Origin: Topomyia yanbarensis
Taxonomy: Eukaryota > Arthropoda > Insecta > Diptera > Culicidae
Direction of reading: 5' to 3'
NCBI RefSeq assembly: GCF_030247195.1
Contig: NC_080671.1
Span: 297,643,586-297,707,585 of the forward strand
DNA: 64,000 bases
A program made the translations under genes and the position numbers. Under the pieces are notes generated by a model. It was not told the origin of the DNA and did not search any database. It worked only from the letters and a program-made list of their open reading frames with translations. Positions within the stretch are counted from its first letter, which is position 1; each line of letters begins with the position of its first letter. Of this stretch, positions 1 to 13,387 are shown piece after piece.

Positions 1-500
1 AAGAAATATTCGGAGACTAATCGAGTGATAATGGCGAGTTAAGTAACTCGTTAGCGGTTCTTTTTAAAGAAATTCAGGATAAAAATACTTAAACGTTTCA
101 TTTCATGTTTGTTTCCATAAATTTTATTACCCTTCATCTCTACGTGCCTTTGCCGCGCAAATAATTACATTCTGACACAATCATTTAATTATTGATGTTT
201 GTATATTGGATTACTGTTTTATGTTTCAAGTGTTTAATTTAAATAACCGTGTGTGTGTGCAAATTGCTGCTTGCATAACGAATAGATATATTGTTCACGG
301 TGTATGCAATTTTTTAAAAAAAGGCTTTTTGTTCACTCATGTCGTTTTTGCATGAAGCAAAACTGAGTCAGCACTGCTGTCAAAACATATGATCAAGAAA
401 AAACGCCATCAGAAACTGCACGGAGATGTCAGCTCCGAGCATTTCTAGTGTTCACTGCACTTAGCGATGAGTTGGAATAATGCTACAAAAACTATAGGTT
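1..500. other. AT-rich intergenic sequence, nothing recognised
   Basis: No open frame of useful length, RNA gene or terminal repeat is visible. The segment ends at the 8-bp target duplication of the hAT MITE that follows. Confidence 0.5.
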
Positions 501-508
501 CTCTAGAG

Positions 509-721
509 CAGCGGTTCTCAACCTTTTTTGTACGACGGACCTCTTAGAGATCAGCCTGGGTTGCTGCGAACCCCCACGGATAAACATCGATTATGCGTGC
601 TATCAAAATATTATTTTCAGTTTGTTAAGTACCAAGACTTTAAATTTCATTATGCACTCGGAAAATGTATTTTTCTTTGCAGCCCCCTAGAGATCCGAGG
701 ACCCCAGGTTAAGAATCACTG
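509..721. mobile_element. Short hAT-type MITE, 213 bp
   Basis: The ends are imperfect inverted repeats: CAGCGGTTCTCAACC at the left and GGTTAAGAATCACTG at the right. They are flanked by a perfect 8-bp duplication CTCTAGAG at 501-508 and 722-729, which fits the hAT preference nTnnnnAn. The CAGnGGTTCTCAACC terminus is typical of hAT non-autonomous elements in many animals. There is no transposase, so it would have been mobilised in trans. A related copy lies at 49502-49736. The short frame across it is an accident of the repeat. Confidence 0.88.
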
Positions 722-729
722 CTCTAGAG

Positions 730-2007
730 GATGTTTCACTTGGAACAGAAATGCAGATTGGTACATTCAATAATGCAATATACAGCTACTAAAAATCCAT
801 GTTGTCGTGCTATAATGACTGCTTATATCTACATAGCATCACCTCAGATACGTGTTAACGAAAGGGTTACATCAGCACTTTAAGCAAAGAAACCTGGGGA
901 AGAAAGCAAGCATATATTTGGTAAGGGCGCGAGTTAAAATCGGAGTTAGAAACCAGTGTGTCACTTTGATTTAGCTATGTCCAGTTCGCTGAATGCTTGC
1001 TCCAGGCCGGCAACTTCTTCTTTGGGATGCTTTTCTGTAGATTTGCTGCTTTTCGATGAAGCCACTCTCGATGAAATCGCACTTTAATGCATCTGCACCC
1101 ATAGCGCTAGCTTTTGAACTTCCTTCCGCTTACTGATAATTGCCTTTGAATTAGCAATGTGGTCACAACATTACAAAAAGCAATTAAATGATAAATTACT
1201 CTATACACTACACAAAATATTTATCCGAAAAAAATTTAACTTATAACGATTTTGTAAACAAATAAGTTTTTACATCGTAACCAGGGGTTGCCACGGAAGG
1301 TTGTTTGGAAAAATAACAGATTATTCAGTGTTGCAGGTTTCATACATTTTCCAACCAAATGTCATATTTGACAGTACCAGTTACCTGAGTTACTGAGGGG
1401 TAGTCAGATTTACGATACAGTTTCGGAATGCAAGTGTCTAGTCGTGTCGTTGCTGACTCCTTCCGATTATCAGCTGTTTTCATCGATGGGTCACGCGCCC
1501 AGAGAACAGCGCTTTGATTTGTACAAAGACACCCGAAAAGATAAAAAAAGACAGAAGTAAAAAAAAACAAAAACTGACCGAGAGATGGAAAAAATGTATA
1601 GCTACCAAGAGGGTGAATGTTTTGACGTTTCTTTGAAAAATGAGTGAAGCCAACATAAGCTGGCTTTCTGGCTCGGCTAGTTGTCAAAAATGACAGCGAA
1701 CGCGCTTTAAGCAGCGTTCACATTGCTACGAGCCAATGTTGTTAACTCGACCTGAAACTTTTCGAATGCAAACAAACTTCATTTTGATGTGCTTAACTGG
1801 TACTCAGGTTATAAAAGCGTTCGGATTTTGTGGGAAAGAAGCGATGCAAGAGAAAGCGTGAATTCTCTTATATTGTTATTAATTACTTGTTTTGATTCCA
1901 ACTTTTAAACAGTGTTATACAGTTCTGTTCACATTTGAAACGTAGCTAGCGCTACTGGCATTTGGTGGCAGCTTCAGGCAACAAACAGTTTTCACGGGGC
2001 TGATAGC
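730..2007. other. Intergenic sequence without recognisable genes
   Basis: AT-rich DNA with only short chance frames, including a 115-codon minus frame at 1340-1687 that is low in complexity and matches no family I know. No terminal repeats were found. Confidence 0.45.
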
Positions 2008-2091
2008 TACACACCAATTTTTTGTGTTTTATTTCAGCAAAATATTTTGCTGGAACTTTTCAGCTGAACTGGATTTGCTAAGAGTCCAGCT

Positions 2092-2167
2092 TTGCCATTT
2101 TTGTTTTGCTGACTTTTAGTAAAGCCCATTATTTTAACGAAAATCAGCAAATCTATATAATTTGATT
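2092..2167. repeat. Left target-site duplication of the minus LOA-like element (76 bp)
   Basis: This matches 7391-7466 with two mismatches over 76 bp. The two copies sit exactly at the 3' end (2168) and the 5' end (7390) of the retrotransposon, as expected for a duplication made by target-primed reverse transcription. It is unusually long for a non-LTR element. Confidence 0.85.
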
Positions 2168-2397
2168 CAGGAATCAGAATATATTGGCTCAAATGGCACG
2201 TTCCCCGTACATAGTCGGGGATTTGTGCCTTATCGTGTGTTTTCATCATTTCCTGAGCGGAAGGAAAGGACAAGGAGGTGCGGGGAAGTAGAATTGGAAG
2301 GGTGGGAAAAATAACAGCACAAAACAAAAATAAACAACAGGTAAGTTAAACTCACAAGTAGTTCAACTTGCCTGCGAATAAGCCTAAAGCTCTTTAC

Positions 2398-3316
2398 CAG
2401 TGTTGTCATAATCATAATCAAAAAATTAAAAATCAATGATCACCGTCGCAAAAAATCATCGATGATAATCGTTTTCATTATTACCACCTGACATCACAAA
2501 CCTTATAACTTGATATACAGAGAGCGATGTTGATCTAGTATTCTCGTTTTCAATTTTATGTGCCCGTTGTCACCCATTACTGTTCAGGCAACGGTAACCA
2601 AAATAAAATCATCACGGGATTGCTACACATTTGAGTAGAAGAAATTTTATTAAAAAAAATCGTGAACAATTTTTCTCAGCGTTGGATGATCTGTCTCTGG
2701 CTAAACGCTCTCATCAAATTTTGTAGGCTCTATAAGTAGAAGACACAGCTAATGGCATTTTCGTTTTTGACAATGCACTACACTGGTGTAGTCGGTGTTA
2801 CACTCACTCAAACTCCCTAAAGCAGAGAAACCGTGTGATGTTTCCGGGTTTCTAGTGTTTTGGCGGCTTCGGTGATCACGATGTAAGCCTGTTGGGCTGT
2901 TGGTCAACTAAAATCCTAGCACTCAAACATGTTTAATAGTATAGGGACATGTACTACTTGTACTATAACGTTAAATTAATATTTTGGTTCCCTGCATACA
3001 TTTTCCCCCTAAACAAATGTGTTGGGCCCTAATTAACTGGCAGACAAAACTAATATAGCAGTTTATGCGCATAATAAAATAATCAATATCACACATCGTT
3101 GATAATTGGTGCGATTGATTTTCTCTTTAGATGATTTTATGAGTACATGTGAAAGAAAAACTTATCACGATGATGAGATCGAAGAAGGCGTAATGAATTT
3201 CACATTTTTATTGTATTGCTAAACTCGAGTAAATATATCGAGTATATCGAGTAAGAGAATCAGTAGTAATTTTATGCGCTACCGATTTTTGATTTTTTGA
3301 TAATTTCCCAACAATG
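2398..3316. mobile_element. Non-autonomous hAT element, 919 bp, inside the LOA copy
   Basis: The imperfect terminal inverted repeats start CAGTGTTGTCATAATC at the left and CATTGTTGGGAAATTATC at the right, followed by a shared A-rich stretch ATCAAAAAAT. The flanks are 8-bp duplications CTCTTTAC (2390-2397) and CTCCTTAC (3317-3324), one mismatch, obeying nTnnnnAn. The plus LOA copy at about 48211-48222 holds the uninterrupted site, with GGTAAAGAGC present once, which shows the state before insertion. No transposase fragment was seen. Confidence 0.85.
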
Positions 3317-6798
<3,482 letters not shown>

Positions 6799-7390
6799 TG
6801 TTGATTAGAGAACTGTACATTTCATCTCCAACATGAATTGCACAACAACTAGAGGACACCAAGCGAGTTGGGATTTTAACGCATATAGCGAGCCATATTA
6901 GGTTTAAATGGGACATGATCATTTGATTCCCACGATTTGCGAAGAAAATAATGGTCCATTGTGTCAGAGATTCGCATAACACAGTAAGGGCAAAACCCAA
7001 AGTGCTCCGTGCGCGACTGGCATATTTTAGACCTTCCAGTCATTAAGTCCTCGTCACGGAACTACACCTTGACTTAGGGTCTCCTACTTTCAGTCGCCTC
7101 CTACGACATGGAAGCAGGACTCCAGTGGCTCAATTCTAGGCCGTATACCACACGGCCTCTGGGCAAGTTCATCTGTACACATCGAAATTTGATAATCGAA
7201 ACTCAACAAAACTTCACCGAGCTACCATCAGCCGAGAGTCTCAGCAAACCCCAGCCAACAAAAATTTGGCAAAATTAAGTGGATCATCGGTGAAAAAACT
7301 TCGGTGTGTAGAGTGAACGTTCCGCTGCGTAATGCAGCATACTGGGGAGTTCACCCAAATCTTCCCAGGCTCCATTCGCCATTGAGAATG

Positions 7391-7466
7391 TTGCCATTTT
7401 TGTTTCGCTGACTTTTAGTAAAGCCCATTATTTTAACGAAAATCAGCAAATCTATAGAATTTGATT
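7391..7466. repeat. Right target-site duplication of the minus LOA-like element
   Basis: This is the second copy of the 76-bp direct repeat described at 2092-2167. It continues without a break into the right half of the split MITE. Confidence 0.85.
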
Positions 7467-7764
7467 GCTGAAACAATCAGGGAAAGAATGGCAATTTTGC
7501 TAAGTTCCAGCAAATCAAACTGACAGTTCATCAAATTTTGACAGTTTTGAATTGCTGTAATTTCAGTGAACTATTTTTTGCTGGAAGTATTGCTGATATT
7601 TCAGCAAGGCAAAATTCAGCAAAATTTTGCTGATATTCAGCAAGCAAAATTTAGTGTGTACACAGTGAGAAATTTTGGTGTTTACCCAATTTTCCTCCTT
7701 AGGGTGAAATATAGAATAGTGATTTCGCATAGGCCTGCTAAGGCAAGACAAGTTTCGACTTCAC

Positions 7765-7925
7765 TGTGTCTCATCGGCATAAACAGAACTTTTACTCTTA
7801 CGGGACATCACGTTTGATCAGTCGTTCGATTGAAACACAAAGTGTGTTTTAGTTTTAAGGGATTTGCGTCAAGCCGGCGCTAATCTATTCCGACAAAAAG
7901 TTAGTGTCGGTTTCTGATAAGGCGG
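7765..7925 (+). repeat. Dispersed repeat shared with 57107-57250
   Basis: Both segments contain ACATCACGTTTGATCAGTCG, then TCAAGCCGGCG and GTTAGTGTCGG in the same order and orientation. It is non-coding, with no terminal repeats identified. The family is unknown to me. Confidence 0.6.
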
Positions 7926-8072
7926 CCGAAACGCAACCGTGTAACAGATAATAGACTGTTATCAACCACCTAGTAAACAACAGTTTCCTGCATGCTGCGT
8001 ATTCAGCATTAAATAGATCCGACCAACTTTTCCAACGATGAAAAGTTCATTTTTTTGAAGTAGAATACTTCT

Positions 8073-8260
8073 AACGTTTCAATATGGGGTCCCGTTTCAA
8101 AAATTTCAGTTGAGAAATTTTCCCAGATTTGAAATGCGAATATCTTCCGTTCTACTGGACGAAATCGCAATATTTTTGCACTATCTGATCGGAAATTTGT
8201 GCACGTATTTCGTATTAAATTTCGGAATTAGTTCGACTACTATAAATAAACCAAAACAAG
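8073..8260 (+). repeat. Histone-spacer-like repeat, copy 1
   Basis: It begins with ACGTTTCAATATGGGGTCCC, a block that recurs near 10739, 30294 and (partly) 9209. Within this cluster it lies between histone remnants, so it is probably an intergenic spacer of the ancestral histone unit. It sits directly upstream of the H4 relic. Confidence 0.5.
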
Positions 8261-8443
8261 GATTTTTAGAAAATCCTTCGGAAAATGCGCAATTTGCCAG
8301 CATATCCCACGCAGAGCCGTCAAAAAGGAGCATGTAAGCGTTTCATTACATACGGAATGTTATATATACAGGTCACGCGAGCTTGTTTTGTATCAGTGGG
8401 TGCTCGCTTACCACACGAACAACATGCTCGTCCGGACGGTACA

Positions 8444-8698
8444 ATGAGCGGTATCATGTTTGCGTTCCCTACCAAGCATCATCGCAAGGTTCTTCGTGAT
8501 AAAATCCAGGGAATCACCGGGTTCGTCGTGGTGGTGTAAAATGCATCTCCGATTTAATCTACGAATGCTGAGGGTGTGCAGGAAAATGTCACCCGAGATG
8601 CCGTGACCTACACTGAACACGCCACGCGCAAAACCGTAATGAATGTCGTCTATACTCTGAAGCGGCAGGGACGCACTTTGTATGGATTTGGAAGTTGA
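8444..8698 (+). pseudogene. H4: Histone H4 pseudogene
   Basis: The frame begins ATGAGCGG and soon reads KHHRKVLRDKIQGIT, close to the H4 sequence around its helix 1. After a frame break it resumes with DLIYEC-like residues, then DAVTYTEHA and [16 protein letters not shown] before TGA, the canonical H4 C-terminus. The basic N-terminal tail is scrambled and the central region (RRLARRGGV in H4) is frameshifted, so it cannot encode a histone. A TATA-like TTATATATA lies near 8359. The histone stem-loop follows 34 bp after the stop, which marks it as a former replication-dependent gene and not a processed copy. Confidence 0.92.
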
Positions 8699-8731
8699 AA
8701 AGGTAGAACTCACTTGTATCATTATAAAAAA

Positions 8732-8747
8732 GGCCCTTTTCAGGGCC
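8732..8747 (+). terminator. Histone mRNA 3' stem-loop (H4)
   Basis: GGCCCTTTTCAGGGCC matches the universal 6-bp-stem, 4-nt-loop element bound by SLBP. It is followed by ACC and, about 12 nt on, a purine-rich CAAAGAATAAG that fits the U7 snRNA target (histone downstream element). Confidence 0.95.
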
Positions 8748-8896
8748 ACCAGAATCATTTCAAAGAATAAGTTTGCATTTTCTGTTTCATGAACTGTTTC
8801 TCCCTGGAGAGCAATTTGGGTTAAACCCTAAATTATGATTTATTTCAGTACGCAAATTGCAAATATGGTCAGAAACAAACTGGAGTGAAGTGGAAA

Positions 8897-8990
8897 ACAT
8901 GCCGTCCGTTTGCTGCTGTCAGAAGAGTTGGTCAAGCACGCCGTCTCAGATGGCACCAAAACTGTTACCATATACACCAGCTCCAAGTAA
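8897..8990 (+). pseudogene. H2B: Histone H2B C-terminal fragment, copy 1
   Basis: It reads [18 protein letters not shown], then [11 protein letters not shown] and TAA, matching the H2B C-terminal helix and tail. It differs from canonical H2B by Pro to Ser before the helix and Lys to Ile before YTSSK. Everything upstream of this fragment is missing, and the sequence joins unrelated DNA near 8895. Both substitutions are shared with copy 2 at 10386-10493, so they predate the local duplication. Confidence 0.9.
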
Positions 8991-9014
8991 ATTTCGAACA
9001 CTGCCCAAACAAAA

Positions 9015-9030
9015 GGCCCTTTTCAGGGCC
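9015..9030 (+). terminator. Histone mRNA 3' stem-loop (H2B copy 1)
   Basis: GGCCCTTTTCAGGGCC lies 24 bp after the H2B stop, followed by ATC and the downstream element GACAAAGAATG. Confidence 0.95.
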
Positions 9031-9189
9031 ATCAAATTATCGACAAAGAATGAAATTGAAGTTTTGTTATTACAAGCATCAGTAAGTGGCTTGTCAAGAG
9101 CGTTGGATGGTAAGTGAGCCACTTGTGAACAATACCGTCGCTTTCACGTAGAATGGCACAAAATCAAAAGTTATTTGTGTTTAGTGTAA

Positions 9190-9700
9190 TGATTCAATTT
9201 ACAAAAATCGAACGTTTTCTGCTCCGTTCCAAAATTTTCGGCCAGAATGCCGCCTGTTTTTTCAAACGTGAAAATCTGCTGTTGTATTGAATGAAAACCT
9301 TCGATTTTTGCTCTGATTGGAAATAGTTGTAACTAAATCTGTAGAATGTACAATTACTGAAAATAACGGATTTTGTGAAAGCAGTGGTTGGTCCGTACAA
9401 TTCGATTCCAAGCGAGCCAGACTAGTTTTCGTTGGAAGGTCCACCTCTGACAATAGAAGTAAACTATTTTATTTTGAATTCAACTACAACTTCTTGAAAA
9501 CAGCACAGCTGAAAAACTTTTGGAAAAAACGCGCAAGCCTAAATTTTCCACTATAATGGAAACTGCTTGTGCCCCCGACGCACAGCATCATCAAGATTGA
9601 TAGTAATTCAAGCCGGGAGGAAAGAGGTTGTAAGGCAATGGAAAACGAAAATTTCATTTATATTTTACTGGAATATAATTGGCTGGTCCTGAAAAGAACT
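9190..9700. repeat. Histone intergenic spacer, unit 1
   Basis: This non-coding spacer between the H2B remnant (+) and the H3 remnant (-) is about 90 percent similar by eye to 10705-11230. The open frames across it are shared by both units but show no family resemblance and no histone content, so I do not treat them as genes. Confidence 0.7.
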
Positions 9701-9744
9701 TGTTGGTTTGTGGTTTATTTTGGGTCACAATTTAGGCCTGCTCG

Positions 9745-9914
9745 ATTGCTGATAGCAGTGAATTTCTCGCAGGGCGACAGTTTCTGTTCAGTAGTGATGA
9801 GGCTTCCTAACGCCAACCGTGACTGGGGCACTTTTACACGGCCTTCGTTGCTTACTGCTTGCGGGGAGGCTTTCCTCCGGTAGACTTACGAGCGGTCTGT
9901 TTGGTACGGGCCAT
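9745..9914 (-). pseudogene. H3: Histone H3 N-terminal pseudogene, unit 1
   Basis: Reading leftward from the start codon at 9914, the frame gives [14 protein letters not shown] followed by P-PRKQ, then a stop where Leu is expected. A frameshift in the AARKS region follows, then SAPVTVGVRKPHHY in another frame and TVALREI near 9765. This is the H3 tail and the start of the histone fold. Similarity fades after about 9745. The sequence upstream of the start codon is not an H3 promoter but H2B 3' flank, joined at GGGCCAT. Confidence 0.9.
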
Positions 9915-10055
9915 TTATCAACAAAGAATCGAATTGAAATTTTGTTATTACAAGCATCCGAAAGTAGCTTGCCAAGAGCGTTCGATGGCAAGTGAGCTAC
10001 TTGTGAACAATATCGTCGATTTCACGTAGAATGACACAAAATAAAAAGTTATCAT
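9908..10055 (+). repeat. Extra copy of the H2B 3' flank fused to the H3 start
   Basis: From GGGCCAT onward this matches the DNA that follows the two histone stem-loops (ATCGACAAAGAATC, TTTTGTTATTACAAGCAT, then the CACTTGTGAACAAT and ACGTAGAATG blocks). Here it abuts the H3 start codon directly. Confidence 0.75.
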
Positions 10056-10309
10056 TTGTGTGTTTGTTTACAGTTTCGTGTTTACTAGGCGCATTCAAAA
10101 AAGGTTTCAATTCTCAAACATTTTACCAAGGTGCCGTATTACATTACTCTCTTTACCCTGAATGTTCGATAACCTCCGTATTGGAAACACAATTTCCATT
10201 TTGTTCTTTATCAAAAATATGTGGTCGACCAACGAAGGGGTGGAGCTACGAATAACACATATTGAGGACAACACAAAAAAGGACGAGCTTACATTTTGCT
10301 GTAGTCAGG

Positions 10310-10316
10310 TATAAAA
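10310..10316 (+). promoter_or_regulatory. TATA box of a former H2B gene
   Basis: TATAAAA lies about 70 bp upstream of the H2B fragment, followed by a short leader rich in CAGTTCGTTTGCAGC. Position and spacing suit an H2B promoter whose coding 5' part has been deleted. Confidence 0.55.
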
Positions 10317-10385
10317 ACTCAGCATGCTGTTGTTCACGATCAGTTCGTTTGCAGCATCAGTATGCAGCAGTTCGTTTGCAGCGTC

Positions 10386-10493
10386 TCCCGTGAAATTCAA
10401 TCCGCTGTCCGTTTGCTGCTGTCAGGAGAGTTGGCCAAGCACGCCGTCTCAGATGGCACCAAAACTGTTACCATATACACCAGCTCCAAGTAA
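10386..10493 (+). pseudogene. H2B: Histone H2B C-terminal fragment, copy 2
   Basis: The frame reads [19 protein letters not shown], then [16 protein letters not shown] and TAA. It extends slightly further upstream than copy 1 (SREIQ is the region before the last helix). Between the TATA box and SREIQ only a leader-like stretch remains, so the N-terminal two thirds of H2B have been deleted. It shares the Pro to Ser and Lys to Ile changes with copy 1. Confidence 0.92.
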
Positions 10494-10517
10494 ATTCCGA
10501 ACACTGCCCAAACAAAT

Positions 10518-10533
10518 GGCCCTTTTCAGGGCC
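10518..10533 (+). terminator. Histone mRNA 3' stem-loop (H2B copy 2)
   Basis: GGCCCTTTTCAGGGCC lies 24 bp after the stop, followed by ATCAATTT and GACAAAGAATC. Confidence 0.95.
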
Positions 10534-10704
10534 ATCAATTTATCGACAAAGAATCGAATTGAAGTTTTGTTATTACAAGCATCAGAAAGTGGCTTGTCAA
10601 GAGCGTTGGATGGTAAGTGAGCCACTTGTGATCAATACCGTTGCTTTCACGTAGAATGGCACAAAATCAAAAGTTATTTGTGTGATTTATAGAAAGGTTA
10701 GTGT

Positions 10705-11230
10705 AATGATTCAATTTACAAAAATCGAACGTTTTCTAACGTTTCGATATAGGTGCTCCGTTTCAAAATTTTCGGCCAGAATGCCGCCTGTTTTTTCAAA
10801 CGTGAAAATCTGCTGTTGTATTGAATGAAAACCCTTGATTTTTGCGCTGATTGGAAATAGTTGTGACTAAATCTGTAGAATGTACAATTACTGAAAATAA
10901 CGGATTTTGTGAAAGCAGTGGTTGGTCCGTACAATTCGATTCCAAGCGAGCCAGACTAGTTTTCGTTGGAAGGTCCATCTCTGACAATAGAAATAAACTA
11001 TTTTATTTTGAATTCGACTACAACTTCCTTGAAAATAGCACAGCTAAAAAACTTTTGGGAAAAACGCGCAAACCTAAATTTTCCACTATAATAAAAACTA
11101 GTGCCCCCGCCGCACGGCATCATCAAGATTGATAGTAATTCAAGCCAGGAGGAAAGGGGGAGGGAGGCAATGGAAAATTTCATTTATAATAATAATACTT
11201 TATAATTGACTGGTCCTGAAAAGAACTTGT
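10705..11230. repeat. Histone intergenic spacer, unit 2
   Basis: The counterpart of 9190-9700. It also contains ACGTTTCGATATAGGTGCTCC at its left, matching the spacer copies at 8073 and 30294. The unit-to-unit distance is about 1.5 kb. Confidence 0.7.
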
Positions 11231-11271
11231 TGGTTTGTGGTTTATTTTGGGTCACAATTTAGGCCCGCTCG

Positions 11272-11441
11272 ATTTCTGATAGCTGTAAATTTTTCACAGG
11301 GCGACAGTTTCTGTTCGGTAGCGATGAGGCTTCTTAACGCCAACCGTGACTGGGGCACTTTTACACGGCCTTCGTTGCCAACTGCTTGCGGGGAGCCTTT
11401 CCTCCGGTGGACTTACGAGCGGTTTGTTTGGTACAGGCCAT
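11272..11441 (-). pseudogene. H3: Histone H3 N-terminal pseudogene, unit 2
   Basis: From the start codon at 11441 it reads [15 protein letters not shown], then [11 protein letters not shown] and a stop, followed by the same frameshift seen in unit 1 (a 2-nt deletion in the AAR codons). Arg2 is changed to Cys. This copy keeps intact QLATKA where unit 1 has a stop, so unit 1 has decayed further. Upstream sequence (toward 11460) differs from unit 1 and may be the original H3 5' flank. Confidence 0.9.
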
Positions 11442-11461
11442 GTAGCGAAAAATGCTGATCT

Positions 11462-11880
11462 GCTACTTCTCTGATGCTGGTAGTAGGACGACGGTCAAAC
11501 GCTCGTTTTCGTGCCTTCATTCATAAAAGTTCAACAATATTTTCAAAGAATGTTGCAAATTGTCAACTTGATAATTCCAAACATACTCCAAATAAACTAT
11601 GAATGTGCTAAAGTCGACAAAATCGCATAGAAATTTTCGTATTCCAGAGCAGAATTTACCGGTCTAAAGTGTATTCTACTTCACTCCGGTTATGTCTCTG
11701 ACATTACCCACCCATCTTTTATAATTATTAAATTAATTTAGGCCCAAATGCGGTAGCTCGATGAGGCCGATTGTTCGTTTTTTTACAATAAATAAAAAAA
11801 ACAACTATGTTAAGTTTTTTGTCTCGTTCAGACGCAGCTTTCTGCTGCGTGTTGAGATCCTTTTTCTAGGGGGCGAAATA
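11462..11880. other. Non-coding sequence with a dispersed segment at 11685-11770
   Basis: The segment containing GTATTCTACTTCACTCCGGT and GACATTACCCACCCATC is found again in inverted orientation at 56140-56225. No gene is seen. A palindromic GACGCAGCTTTCTGCTGCGT hairpin lies near 11830. Confidence 0.5.
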
Positions 11881-12800
11881 TTGCTAGTGTTGTCCACTGC
11901 AATTTGAGGTTCGATCCGTTTGTCTTCTTTCGCGTTGTCGTTCATGTCCATGTCCTCATCCGCACTACTTTCCTACTGCTCGCGGTCAGATGTTCCAGTT
12001 TGTGTCTTACTCTTATCGGTCGTTATTGTATGTTCGTATTTTTCGGCATTCGTTTCGTTGTTGTTGTTGCTGGTTGTTGGTGCTTGATCCGGACATGTTG
12101 GTTTTGCAGCTGTTAGTGGTTTAGCGTAAGATGGTTCTGGGCTGATTTCAGTTGGATTGGTTAAGTTTTCCTTAACAGTTTCTACGCAAGGTTTTCCGAG
12201 GTGCAGCTTCTTCGTGCAGAACTGGCACGTAGGAATTTGCCCTGGGTACGTGACTAGTTATGTCTGTTGAATGAGAGCATCGTCCCTTCCTAACACTGTG
12301 AAGCTTATGTATGAAGGAATTGGCTTGGTCACATGCATTGTCACCACACGAACACCGTTAGGGATGCCCGGGAAAAAAATTCCTCCATGTATCATGTGTA
12401 ACGGAGTCTACTTCTCCGTATTTTTGCAAGCATTTTTTAATCACGCTGTCAGGGGTACGCGTAGTCAAATCATGGACACGAACTTCTACAGCGCCGTTTT
12501 CGATGTATACGGAATGCTATATTTAACATTGCCGCATTCGGCGGTGTGCTGCATGTTGTTTCGCGATGCGAATGACTCAACTTGGTTAATGTTCTTGAAC
12601 GAAATCAGCACGCAATGTTTGATATGATGCATTTGTAGGGTTTCCACTTCAGCCAGATTGAGTTCCATCTGCACTTATAATAACTGTTCCACTTCCCGAA
12701 TGGCTGGTTTTACGGGGCATTTCGAAAAATCAACAGCAACACAGTTCGGCCGCATCTGGGTTGCTTTTTGCTGGGCACCGACACTCATCACTAAATTGCA
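11880..12800 (-). pseudogene. LINE ORF1 (gag-like) relic
   Basis: Reading leftward from about 12680: MELNLAEVETLQMHHIKH, a VLISFKN segment, then after frame breaks VEVRVHDL, SVIKKCLQKYGEV, IPNGVRVVTMHV and PSYISFTV. A zinc knuckle CQFCTKKLHLGKPC follows (CX2CX4HX4C pattern, near 12210), then a polar tail rich in Thr, Asn and Asp. This order (RNA-recognition-like fold, then one knuckle) resembles ORF1 proteins of mosquito LINEs; the clade is not clear. Frameshifts are present and no ORF2 follows. The 118-codon plus frame at 12271-12627 is its antisense shadow. Confidence 0.6.
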
Positions 12801-12829
12801 CAGTAGGTATAGGCTATTGTTATATGGAC

Positions 12830-13275
12830 TGCTTGTGCAATAGGCACCGATTGATTTTTAGGTAGAATTGACTGTTTCACTTGCGCGGGACGATTTTTGC
12901 TTCTGCTCAGGGCGAGATGTGAAGACAAACTGATGAAAAGTTCATTATTACAGCAGCGAGATCTAGCGGTATACCTCGAAAATCTGCGCCGAGCAACAGC
13001 TTAACGATCATCTTGTTGTATTGTATAGTTTGTATTTGATCACAGAAAAAAATTGACGACACCTATGTGATATATGAACAAAGGAATCTTTCCGATAGAA
13101 CTAGAATTGCATAGTATTGTGTTTTAGTTCCATTGCAGATATAAGGGCGGCAAGTCAACAGGTATTGTGAACCGTAGGCATATGCGATTAGCCTGCACAT
13201 GTCTTGCAACCTTGCACCAGGCATGAAAACACGGATCTGTAGATCTACAAAGTTTGCGACTTGACACGAGCAGAA
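12830..13275. other. Intergenic sequence, nothing recognised
   Basis: No open frame or terminal repeat was identified. It adjoins the probable 3' end of the I-clade element. Confidence 0.4.
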
Positions 13276-13387
13276 AGGCTATTTTTATTCAATTCGTTTA
13301 TTCGATAAGGCAGGTTTGCGTTGGCTTAAAGGTGCCAATTTTGTTTTGTTTTACATTTTAAACTACTTAAAACTAGGGTATTACATA

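Noticed and set aside
528..773. 81-codon frame as a small gene
   Set aside because: It lies across the hAT MITE and its target duplication. No protein family resemblance.
9317..11132. Paired frames of 79 and 93 codons conserved between the two histone units
   Set aside because: Their conservation is explained by the tandem duplication of spacer DNA. They match no histone, and the antisense frames are equally conserved.
12271..12627. 118-codon plus-strand frame
   Set aside because: The minus strand shows a coherent LINE ORF1 with a zinc knuckle; the plus frame is its shadow.
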